Below, piece by piece: positions 48,539 to 58,500 of a stretch of 64,000 bases of DNA. The stretch lies in the NCBI GenBank assembly GCA_963771015.1, contig CAVYRN010000002.1:62001-126000 (forward strand), read 5' to 3'. Both the position numbers and the translations under genes were made by a program. Position 1 is the first letter of the stretch. Every line of letters begins with the position of its first letter. Source of the DNA: CAVSJJ01 sp963771015 (GTDB taxonomy: Bacteria > Actinomycetota > Actinomycetes > Actinomycetales > Dermatophilaceae). The notes under the pieces were generated by a model. The model saw only the letters and a list, made by a program, of their open reading frames with translations, was not told where the DNA came from and did not search any database.

Positions 48539-49987
48539 CTACCGCACCCGTAGCCGCCCGTCCACGCGTACCGGGACCAGCCCCGCCCCGTCGAGAAGCT
48601 CGGGCGGCAGCACCGACGCAGGAGCGTTCTGCCACGCGACCGGCCGCAGGAACCGCCGCGCCGCCGTCGACCCGACGGAGGTGTGCAGCGAGTTCGTCGC
48701 CGGCCACGGGCCGCCGTGGTGCTGGGCCCAGGCCACCTGGACTCCGGTCGGGTACCCGCCGACGACGAGCCGCCCCGCCATCGGCGCGAGCCGGTCGAGC
48801 ACCTCGCCGAGCAGCGACTCCTCCGCCGAGCCGTGGTGGACGGTCCCGGTGAGCGAGCCGCGCAGCCGGGCGAGCGCGGCATACACCTCGTCGAGCGAGC
48901 CATAGCGCGCCACCAGCGTCGTCGGGCCGAAGCACTCCTCGGCCAGGTCGTCGCGCAGCGCGTCCGCCGCCGTCTCGATGAGCGTCGGCGTGACCGTCCC
49001 GTCCTCGCCAGCGACCCCGCTGGCGACGACGCGGACCCGGTCGTCGGCGGCATACCCGCCGGTGCGTCCCTGGTATGCCGCCTGGATGCCGTCGTTGAGC
49101 AGCCGCATCCCCGCGACCCCACCGGTCGCCTCGGCCGCCGCGGTGACGAGCGCGTCGCCGGCCGATCCGGTTGGCACGAAGGCCAGTCCGGGCTTGGTGC
49201 ACAGCTGGCCGCCGCGCCCGGTGAACGACGCGACGAGCCCCTGGGCGATCTCGTCCCCCCGCTCGACCGCCGCCCCGGACAGCACGATGATCGGGTTGAT
49301 GCTCGACAGCTCGCCGTAGAACGGGATCGGCGTCGGCCGGGCGTTGATCCGGTCGAGCAGCGCGCGCCCGCCGCCGAGCGAGCCGGTGAACGCCACCGCA
49401 CGGATGTCTTCATGCTCGACGAGCGCGATCCCGGCGTCGAACCCGTCGATGGTGCCGAACGTGCCCTCCGGCGCCCCGACCGACGCGAGTGCGCGGGTCA
49501 GCGCCGCGGCCACGAGGCCGGACGTGCGCGGGTGCGACGGGTGGGTCTTGACGAGCACCGGGCAGCCGACGGCGAGCGCGCTGGCCGTGTCGCCGCCGGC
49601 CGTCGAGAACGCGAGCGGGAAGTTCGACGCGCCGAAGACCGCCACCGGCCCGATGGGCACGAGCATCCGGCGCAGGTCCGGCTGCCGCCCCATCGGGGTG
49701 TCCGCGGGGTGGTCGACCGCGGCCTCGAGGTAGGAGCCCTCGCGGACGACCTCGGCGAAGAACCGCCACTGGTATGCCGTCCGCGCCAGCTCGCCGCGCA
49801 TCGCCGCCTCGGGCAGGTGGGACTCCTCGACCGCGGCGGTCACGATGGCGTCGCCGTCGGCCTCGAGGGCGGTCGCGACGGCCTCGGCCGCGCGGGCCCG
49901 GTCCTCGCGTGCGGTGGCGGCCCAGGCCGGGGCGGCCGCAACCGCCTGCGCCACAGCGGCATCCACGGTCTCGTCGCTCATCGTCAC
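48539..49987 (-). CDS. Aldehyde dehydrogenase, 2,5-dioxovalerate dehydrogenase type
   Basis: NAD(P)-dependent aldehyde dehydrogenase of 482 residues. VAVFGASNFPLAFSTAGGDT and the short GQLCTKPGLAFVP around the catalytic cysteine (about residue 263), with the glutamate in PFYGELSSINPIIVL, are typical of alpha-ketoglutarate-semialdehyde dehydrogenases, which end several sugar-acid and hydroxyproline pathways. GTG 49987 overlaps the ThDP-enzyme stop (GTGA); ATG 49981 is an alternative start. Coupling to a ThDP enzyme suggests that the aldehyde oxidised here may be the product of that enzyme. Confidence 0.88.
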   Translation of the reverse strand: MTMSDETVDAAVAQAVAAAPAWAATAREDRARAAEAVATALEADGDAIVTAAVEESHLPEAAMRGELARTAYQWRFFAEVVREGSYLEAAVDHPADTPMGRQPDLRRMLVPIGPVAVFGASNFPLAFSTAGGDTASALAVGCPVLVKTHPSHPRTSGLVAAALTRALASVGAPEGTFGTIDGFDAGIALVEHEDIRAVAFTGSLGGGRALLDRINARPTPIPFYGELSSINPIIVLSGAAVERGDEIAQGLVASFTGRGGQLCTKPGLAFVPTGSAGDALVTAAAEATGGVAGMRLLNDGIQAAYQGRTGGYAADDRVRVVASGVAGEDGTVTPTLIETAADALRDDLAEECFGPTTLVARYGSLDEVYAALARLRGSLTGTVHHGSAEESLLGEVLDRLAPMAGRLVVGGYPTGVQVAWAQHHGGPWPATNSLHTSVGSTAARRFLRPVAWQNAPASVLPPELLDGAGLVPVRVDGRLRVR

Positions 49988-51669
49988 TCCCGTTCCTCGT
50001 TCCCGAGCTCGTCGTCGTACATCGCCGCCGAGATCTGCTCGGGGTCGGTGGGCACGACGATGACGGTGGCCCGAACGGACCCTAGCGCCGCGGCGAAGGC
50101 CGCCTCGAACTCCGCCACCGACCCGACCCGCACCCCGTCGACGCCGAGCGAGCGCGCGAGCCCGGCGAGGTCGGTCTCGCCGAGCGCGGTGGCGACCGGC
50201 CGGCCGGGATACCGCCGCTCCTGGTGCATCCGGATCGTCCCGTACGTCGCGTTGTCGAAGACGACGAGCGTGAACGCGATCCCCTCCCGCGCCGCCGTCT
50301 GCAGCTCGTTCGCCGTCATGAGGAACCCGCCGTCGCCGGCCGTGCCGATGACGAGCCGGTCCGGGCGGGCGAGCCTGGCGCCGAGGCAGGCCGGGACGGC
50401 ATACCCCATCGCCCCGGACACCGGCGCGACGAAGGTGCCCTCCTCGTGGACGGGGAGGTAGCGCGAGGCGTAGGAGGAGAAGTTGCCCGCGTCGGTGACG
50501 ACGACCGAGCCGCGCGGGATGAGCCGGCGCATCGCCGCGTGGACGGCGAACTGGTCGACGTAGCCGTCACGTACGGGTCGCGGCGTCGGCGTCGACTGGC
50601 GGACCCAGGCGGCATGCCGCTGCCGCGCCCACTCGACGCGGGCCCGGGTGTGCGTCGGGCTGGGGGCGCCGGCGCCGAAGTCGAGGAGCGCGTCGATGAA
50701 CGAGTCGGCGGTCGACAGGATGCCTCGCCCGCGGCCGTGGGGCTCCAGGCGGCCGGCGTCGAGGTAGACGTGGACGACGTCGGTGCCGGGGGTGGGCAGG
50801 GTGTAGCCGGCGGTCGTGTTCTCGTCGAGCCGGTCGCCGAGGACGACCCAGAGGTCGGCCTGGCGCAGGGTCTGCGTGACGCAGGGCAGGATGCCGAGGC
50901 CGGCATGGCCGACGTAGAGCTCGTGGTCGTTGGGGAAGGCGTCGGGCCGCCGCCAGATCGCGGTGACGGGGACATGCTCTCGCTCGGCGAGCTCGGCGAG
51001 CCTGGTGGCCGCGCGGGTGGCGATGACGTCCATCCCGGCGAGGATGAGCGGGCGCTCGGCTTCTTGGATGAGCCGGAGGACCTCGGCGGCGTCGTGCCGG
51101 CTCGCGTGCGGTCGGGCCGGGGTGAGTGGCTCGTATGCCGCGGGCGTCACCTCGGTGGTGAGCAGGTCCTCACGGAAGGCGACCGCGGTGGGGCCCGGCC
51201 GACCCTCGAGGGCGAGGCGGGCGGCGGCATACGTGATGTCACCGAGGGTGGCCGGGTCGGTGGGCTCGACGGCCCACTTCGTCGTGGCGCCGAGGAAGGT
51301 CTCGAGGTCGATCTCCTGGAAGGCCTCGCGGTGCCGGGCGTCGGTGGAGACCTGGCCGATGAGGGCGAGCACCGGTGAGGAGTCCTGGAGGGCGGTGTGG
51401 ATGCCGACGGCGAGGTTGGCGGCGCCGACCGCGCGGGTGGCCAGGCAGGCGGCGGGTCGGCGGGAGACCTTGGCGTAGGCCTCGGCGGCGAAGGCCGCGC
51501 CACCTTCGTGGCGGGTGGCGATGGTGCGGATGGCCGGGTCGTCGCGGAGCTCGTCGAGGATCGCGAGGAAGCTCTCGCCCGGCACCGTGAACGCGTGGTC
51601 CACGCCGGCGGCGCGCAGTGCGGCGACGACGGTGCGGGCGGCGGGTACGGACTCGACGCGCTCGGTCAT
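49984..51669 (-). CDS. ThDP-dependent enzyme of the acetolactate synthase family
   Basis: A 561-residue thiamine-diphosphate enzyme with the three classical domains. The catalytic glutamate is in RHEGGAAFAAEAYAK near residue 54, and the ThDP/magnesium motif runs from GTAGDGGFLMTANEL (about 445) to DNATYGTIRMH. Relatives include acetolactate synthase, sulfoacetaldehyde acetyltransferase and 2-oxoacid decarboxylases. It lacks the usual regulatory subunit gene and is translationally coupled to an aldehyde dehydrogenase, so a catabolic decarboxylase or lyase is more likely than valine synthesis. The substrate is unknown. Confidence 0.85.
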   Translation of the reverse strand: MTERVESVPAARTVVAALRAAGVDHAFTVPGESFLAILDELRDDPAIRTIATRHEGGAAFAAEAYAKVSRRPAACLATRAVGAANLAVGIHTALQDSSPVLALIGQVSTDARHREAFQEIDLETFLGATTKWAVEPTDPATLGDITYAAARLALEGRPGPTAVAFREDLLTTEVTPAAYEPLTPARPHASRHDAAEVLRLIQEAERPLILAGMDVIATRAATRLAELAEREHVPVTAIWRRPDAFPNDHELYVGHAGLGILPCVTQTLRQADLWVVLGDRLDENTTAGYTLPTPGTDVVHVYLDAGRLEPHGRGRGILSTADSFIDALLDFGAGAPSPTHTRARVEWARQRHAAWVRQSTPTPRPVRDGYVDQFAVHAAMRRLIPRGSVVVTDAGNFSSYASRYLPVHEEGTFVAPVSGAMGYAVPACLGARLARPDRLVIGTAGDGGFLMTANELQTAAREGIAFTLVVFDNATYGTIRMHQERRYPGRPVATALGETDLAGLARSLGVDGVRVGSVAEFEAAFAAALGSVRATVIVVPTDPEQISAAMYDDELGNEERE

Positions 51670-51756
51670 GGACGCAACTCTTCCACCGTTGGCGGACCGC
51701 GCCCTGGGATGTCCCTGTGCGCAGAACGGGAAAGGCGCAGCCCCTGGGTCGGATCG

Positions 51757-52542
51757 CTAGGGGGTGCCGAAGTCCTGCGTCCAGTAGTGGCCGTAGGACC
51801 CGCCTCGGGCGTAGCCGACGCCGAGGTCCTTCAGGCCGCAGTTGAGGATGTTGGCACGGTGGCCCGAGCTGCCCATCCAGGCCTTGACGACGGCGGCGGC
51901 CGTGGGCTGGCCGGCGGCGATGTTCTCGGCGGCCTGGCGGTAGGAGTAGCCGGCCGCCTTGATCCGGTCGAAGGCGGTCCGGCCGTCGAGGCTCGTGTGG
52001 CTGAAGTAGCCGTGGTCGCGCATGTCGGTGCTGTGCGCCTGGGCGGCCGAGGCGAGCTTCGTGTTCCACCGAAGGGCGACGCAGCCCACCTTGGCGCGTT
52101 CGACGTTGGTGAGCCGCAGGACCTCGCGAGCTGGGGTCGTCGTGGCCGGCGGCGGGGGCGGCGGCTTCGTCGTCGGCGCGGCGGGCGGCTTCGTCGACGG
52201 CGAGGGCTTGCTCGTGCGCGTCGCTGTCGACGGGCGGGGCGCGGTCGCGCGGGTCGTCGCGCTCGGGGTCGTTGTCGGGGGCGAGGGCGTCGCTGTCGGC
52301 GTCGGGCTCGGCGGCGTCGCGGGTTCACCTGTATGGCTCGCGTCCGCGGAGGTATGCCGCGTGGCTGCGGCCGTGCCCGTCGCGCCCTCGCCGTCGTGCC
52401 ACCGCACCGCGAGCGCCGACCCCGCGACGACCAGGACGAGCGCCACCGCGGCGGCCACGATCGCGCGCCTGCCCCGCCATCGGCCGCGGGGACCGGGCGC
52501 CGCGGGCAGCGGCGGGGGCCCGCTGGGCGACGTCGGGGTCAT
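51757..52542 (-). CDS. Membrane-anchored or secreted CAP-domain (SCP-like) protein
   Basis: A 261-residue exported protein. One N-terminal hydrophobic helix (AIVAAAVALVLVVAGSALAV, about 27-46) acts as signal or anchor. A Thr/Pro-rich linker of about 90 residues probably spans the cell wall. The C-terminal CAP domain (about 140-261) shows LRLTNVERAKVGCVALRWN, AHSTDMRDHGYFSHTS, AAENIAAG and WMGSSGHRANILN, the family's four blocks, with the conserved histidines. Function in bacteria is poorly known; roles in wall or lipid binding are proposed. It follows the giant surface protein gene by 40 bases on the same strand. Confidence 0.88.
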   Translation of the reverse strand: MTPTSPSGPPPLPAAPGPRGRWRGRRAIVAAAVALVLVVAGSALAVRWHDGEGATGTAAATRHTSADASHTGEPATPPSPTPTATPSPPTTTPSATTRATAPRPSTATRTSKPSPSTKPPAAPTTKPPPPPPATTTPAREVLRLTNVERAKVGCVALRWNTKLASAAQAHSTDMRDHGYFSHTSLDGRTAFDRIKAAGYSYRQAAENIAAGQPTAAAVVKAWMGSSGHRANILNCGLKDLGVGYARGGSYGHYWTQDFGTP

Positions 52543-52582
52543 CGCAGCGATGGTAGTCGCGGCGGCGCGGGCGAGGCCCCGG

Positions 52583-55500
52583 TCAGCTCACGCCGGGGTG
52601 CCACCTCCGCCGCCGCCCGAGCAGGACGAGGATGAGGCCGAGCAGCACCAGCGCCAGTCCGACGAACCCCACCCGCGCGTCGAAGCCGGTGAACGCCAGG
52701 CCCGGCGCCGCCGCCAGGGTGTCGGAGACGGCCGCGGCGTTGTTGCTCGCGACGAGGTCGCCGCTGCCCGCGTCGACCGTGGCCCCGAGGCGCACGGCGC
52801 CACCCGGTCCGGCGGTCACCTGGCCGAGCACCTCGATGGGCGGCAGGGACTCCCCGGGCAGCAGGTCGACGTCGGTGACGCAGGTGATGGTGTTGTCCTG
52901 CACCGGGTCACAGGTCCACGAGCTACCCGAGGCGGACGTCAGCCGGAGGCCGTCCTCGGGGGTCAGCACCACGGTGACCGGGTCGCGGTAGGGGGAGGGC
53001 CCATGGTTGGTCACCACGGCGGTGTAGGTCACCGGGCCACCGGTCGTCAGCGGGCCCGGCCTGCGGGCGAGGGTGATGCCGAGGTCGTAGCGCGGCGTGA
53101 CGCTCGCCGGGTCGGTGGCGGCGTCGTTCGACGGGTCCGTGTCGCTGCTGTCGGTCGAGACGGTCGCGGTGTTCGTCGCGTCGCCCTCCAGGGCGGTCAC
53201 CGTGGCGGTCACCGTGGCGACGGTGGCCGCGGGCCCGACCGGGAGGAGCGCCCTTGTGCACTCCAGGGCATGGTCGGTCAGCGTGCAGCTCCAGCCCTCG
53301 GCAGCCTCGACCTGGACGTCGCTCACAGCGGCGGGCAGGGTGTCGGTCACGCTCACCGCGTCGGCGGCGCTCGGTCCGGCGTTCGCCGCGGCGATCGTCC
53401 AGGTCACCGTGCCACCGGGGGTGAGGACGCCCGGCGCATGGCTCTTGGTCACCGACAGGTCGGCGACCGAGCTCATCGCGTCGGCGTCGGTCGCGGTGTT
53501 GTTCGAGGGGTCGATCTCGGGCACCCCGGTCGGCGTCACCGTGACGGTGTTCGTCAGCGTGCCCCGGTAGTCGGGCTGCACCGTGCCCGTCGCGGTGAGG
53601 ACGGCCGAGTCGCCCTGGGCGAGGGTCAGCCCCGTCCAGTCCCCGGTCACCGGGTCGAAGACGCCGCTGTCGGCGCTGAACGCCACGGAGTCCATGCCGG
53701 CCGGGACCGGGTCGGTGACGTGCATCCCGGTGACCTGCGCCGGACCGTTGTTGGTGACGGTGATCGTCCACGTCGTGCTCTCGCCGGCGACGACCTGGGT
53801 GGTGCCGTTGGACTTCGTCACCGCGAGGTCGGCCCCCACGGCGTCGGTGTCGGTGGCCGTGTTGTTCGCCGGGGTCGGGTCGGACCCGTTCGTCCCGTCG
53901 TCGGCGGCCGTGGCCGTGTTGGTCACCTGGTCGGTGCCGGCGGGCAGCGGGTCGTTGACGCTCACCCGGACGGTGAACGTCCGCAAGGCGCCGGCGGCGA
54001 GGTCGAACGCCGGCCAGGTCAGCGTCCGGCCGGACACCGAGGCTCCATCGCCGGCGACGAGGGTGAGGTTCGCGTCGAGGGTGTCGCTGGCGACGACCCC
54101 GGTGGCGTCCTGGTCGCCGACGTTGGCGACGGTCACGGCATACGTCAGGGCCTGGCCGGGGGCCGCCTCGGTGACCGAGTCGGTCTTGGTCACCCGCAGG
54201 TCGGGCTGGGCGGTGACGGTGTCGGTGTCGGTCGCCGTGTTCTTGGAGTCGACGACGTCGCCCCCGGGCCCGTCGTCGACGGTCACCGAGTTCGTCACCT
54301 GCTCCAGGCCGGCGGGCACGGCGTCGGCGAGCTTGAGGACCAGGTGCAGCACGACGACGCTGCCGGGGTTGCCCGGCGCCCCACCCGCGAGGGCGGGCAG
54401 CGTCCACGTGACGGTGGACCCGCTGACGTCACCACCGCCGGCATCGACGACCGACAGGTGCGCCGGGACCGTGTCGGTGACGACGACGTTCGTCGTGTCG
54501 ACGTTGCCGAGGTTGGACACGGTGATCGTGTAGTCCGTCGTGGCACCGGGCACCAGGGCGGTGGCGCCGTCGTCCTTGGTGACGAGCAGGTCGGGCACGT
54601 CACTCGCGCCGACCGGGTCGGTGTCGGTGGCACTGTTGTCGGCCGGGGTCGGGTCGGTCCCGTTCGTGCCGTCGTCGGCGGCGGTCGCGGTGTTGCTGAT
54701 CTGGGTCGTCCCGGCGGGCAGCGGGTTGCGGACGGTCGCGGTCACCGTGACGGTCGAGCTGTCACCCGCCGCGAGGTCGCCGATGTCCCACCGCAGGGCG
54801 CCGGTTCCGGCGTCGTAGGTGGCGGTTCCGGTGTGGGTGACGCCGGCCCGGTCGAACAGGGCGGGGATCGTGTCGGCGATGTGCACCCCGGTCGCGTCCT
54901 GGTTGCCGTTGTTCGTCACGGTGATGCTGTACGTCGTCGTGAGGCCGGGGCTGAGGGTGCTCATCCCGTTGTCCTTCGTCACGGCGAGGTCCGGGGCCGC
55001 CTGGACCGTGTCGGTGTCGGTGGCCTTCACGCCGCCGGCCGGGGTGCCCTCGGGGTCGGTCACGGTGACGGCGTTGGTGATGTCGGTCAGGCCCGCGGGG
55101 ACGGCGGCGTCGACCCTCACGACGACGGTGAACGTCGTCGGCACGCCCACCCGTACGGTCACGCCACTCCACGTGAGCGTGTCACCGCTGACGGAGGGGC
55201 TGCCGGTCGCGGACTGCAGCGTCGTGTGCGCCGGCAGCGTGTCGACGACGGTGGCGGCCGAGGTGTCCTGGTCACCGGTGTTGGTGACCGTGACGAGGTA
55301 GGTCAGGGACTGCCCGGGGGTCGCCGTCGAGGCGCCGTCGGTCTTCGTCACAGCGAGCCGCGGCGCCGCGGTGACGGGGTTCGTCGCGGTGTCGGTGTTG
55401 TCGGCCGGGGTCGGGTCGGGCCCGTTCGTGCCGTCGTCCGCCACGGTCCCCCGGTTGGTGACCTGCTCGATGCCGGCGCCGAGCGGGGAGTCGACCTGCA

Positions 55501-58500
55501 CGGTGAGGGTGCGGTCGGCGGTGGCGCCGGCGGCGAGGTTCAGCGAGAAGGTCGCCGTGTGCGCCGTGTTGTCACAGGTGCCCGGGCTCGTGTTCGAGCC
55601 CGGGGCGCCGGACGGCAGGCAGGTGAGCCCCGCGGGGAGGGCGTCGGTGATGACGACCCCGGTGGCGTCCTGGTCGCCGGTGTTCGCGACGTGCAGGGTG
55701 TAGTCGATGACCTGGCCGGGGGTCAGCGCGCCGGAGGGACCGGTCTTGGTGATGGACAGGTCGGGCGCCGCGTCGAGGGTGTCGGTGTCGGAGGCGGTGA
55801 CGCGGGCGGCGTTGACGGCCGTCGCGGCGGCGGAGTTGATGAGGGCGTCGACCCCGGCGGGCACCGTGGCGTCGACGCGGACCGTCACGGTCCTCGTCAC
55901 GCTGGCCCCGCCGCCGGGGAGGCTGCCGACCGCCCAGGTGAGGGTGCCGTTGCCGCCGACGGCGACCCCGGTGGCGCCGGGCGCCGAGACGAGCGTGGTG
56001 TGCGCCGGCATCGCGTCGGACAGCGACGTCGTCACCGCCTCGATCCCGCCGGTGTTGCTGAGGGTGAGGGTGTAGGTGAGGAGGTCGCCCGGGGCGGCCG
56101 AGGTGACCCCGTCGGTCTTGGTCAGCGTGAGGGTCGGCGCGCCGCTGATCGGGTCGGTGTCGGAGCCGGTGTTGTTGGTCGGGTTGCGGTCCGGCCCATG
56201 GGTGCCGTCCTGGGTCGCCGAGGCCTGGTTGACGATCTGCGTCACCGACGCGAGCAGCGGGGTGTCGACGGTGACGACGAGCCGGCAGGTGACCGACTGA
56301 GCCGGGGTGAGCGACCCGACGGACCAGCTGACGGTCCCGGCGCTCACCGACCCGGCGGCGCACGTGCCGGTGGCCGGCGCCGAGACGAAGGTCGTGTGGG
56401 CCGGGACGGCGTCGGTGGCGGTGACGCCGGTCGCGGTGCGGTCGCCGAGGTTGGACACGACCACGTCGTAGGTGAGGGTCTGCCCGGGTGAGGCGGTCGC
56501 CGCGTGGTCGGTCTTCGTCACGGCCACGTCGGGCGCGGACACGGTGAGCGTCGCCGTGTTGCTCGTGCCGGTGACGGGACGCTGGTCGGGGTTGGCGCCG
56601 GGCCAGGTGTCGCCGGCCGCGGTGAACGTGTTCTGGACGGCCTGACCGGCGGTGGCCGTGCTGTTGACCGTGGCGGTGAAGGCGATGGTGTCACTCGCCC
56701 CGGCCGGCAGACTGCCGCCGCTGAAGACGAGGGCGGGGTCGCCCGACGCGCTGGTCAGGGTGAACCCGTGCGTCGAGGCGGTGGTCACCGCGCCGAAGGT
56801 CAGCTGGGAGGCGAGCGTGTCGGCGATGCTGGCGTCGTAGGCCGGACCGGTGCCGTCGTTGGTCACGGTGAGGGTGATGGTCACCGGGTCGTTCACCGCA
56901 GCTGTCGCGACGTTGAACGACTTCGTCGCGACGAGGTGGGGTACGGCCACGGTCGTCGTGGCGGTCGAGGCCGTGGACACCGTCCCGCCGTCCATCTGCA
57001 CGGTGGCGCTGTTGACGAGGGCGGCCTGGTCGGTGTTGCCGGCCACGTTGACCACCGTGGCGCGGTAGGTGATGAGGAACGTGTTGGCCGTCGTGCCGGG
57101 TGTCGCCGGGACGGTCGTGTCCCCGGTCCAGCGCCAGGTGATCGTCCCGCCGGCGCCGGCCGGCTCGGTGACGACGGCCGGCCCTGGCAGCGTCCCGCCG
57201 AAGGCCGAGAAGTCGTATGCCGTCGAGCCGGCCACCATCCGCTCACCGGCCGGGAGTGCGTCCCGCACGGTGAAGCCGTTCTGGATGTCGCCCTCGGGCA
57301 GGGCGACGAGGATCTGGTAGGTCATCGTCTCGCCGATGGCGGCGTGCGAGCCGGCCGTGTCGGCGAGGTCGCTGCCGATGACGGTCTTGGTCACCCGGGC
57401 GAGGGGCTGCACCGAGGCCGCGGAGCTCGCGGCATACGTCCGTCCTGCGCCGGGCAGCGAGTGCCAGCCGACGGTGGCCGTGTTGGTCACGGCGGTGTTG
57501 ACGGTGCCGGTCCCACTGAGGGTCGCGGTGAACGTGATCGTGCACGTGGTCGAGAAGGGGAAGGTCGACCACGACCCGGCAAGGGTGGACCCGGACCAGG
57601 CGACCGTGCCGGCCGGGCAGCCCGCCGACTGGCTGGGGGCGCTCGGCGAGGTGAAGATCGCGGGCAGCGGGTCGCTGAGCGTCGCGTCGAAGGCGGTGTA
57701 GGTGGCGGACGTCTTGGGGTTCGCCACCGTGAGGGTGAAGGTCACCGTGTCGCCGGCGTCCGCGGCCGACGGGGCGACGCTCTTCGCGATCGTCAGCCTG
57801 GGCTCGACGACCCGGGTGGTGACGCTCGCCGTCCTGTGCGTCGCGCCGGTACCCGCCGTGTAGTCGACCCGGGCGGTGTTGATGTTCGACGTCTGGCTGG
57901 GGGAGTCATGGTTGGCGGCCACGTCGGCGACAAGGGCCGTGTAGGTGATGACGATCGTCTCGGCGGTCGAGTTGTCGGTGTCGGTGTTCGTCACCGTGCC
58001 GAACGCCGCGCTCAGGGCGCCGGTCCCGACGCCGGTCACGGCGGCCGGGTTGCCACACACGCCGTTGGTGTCGGCGAGGCCCGCGGAGCAGGTGACCGAG
58101 TCGACCGAGGTGACGGTCATCCGGGTGGTACCGCCGGCGAGCGAGTCGCTGATCGTCACCCCCGGGGTCTGCCCCTCGGGGACGGTGAGGGTGACGGCAT
58201 AGGTCCCGGACTCACCGATGGTGAGGTTGGTGCCGGTGGTGTGCGCCGCCGAGCTCGCGACGAGCGCCTTGGAGAGGGCGAGGTCCCGGGTGGTCGCGCT
58301 GGCCGAGGCGGTGTCCGGCCGGCCGTCGACCGGGACGAAGTTGCGCGGCGGGTTGCCGAACGCGTCGTTGGTGGCGCTGTTGGAGTAGAAGTCGAGCGTT
58401 GCGGTGTTGCTCATCGTCTGCTTCGGCAGGGCGGTGGAGGACACCTTGAGCGAGTAGACGACCAGGGCGACGTTCGCGCCGCTGGCGTCGGTGCACGTGA

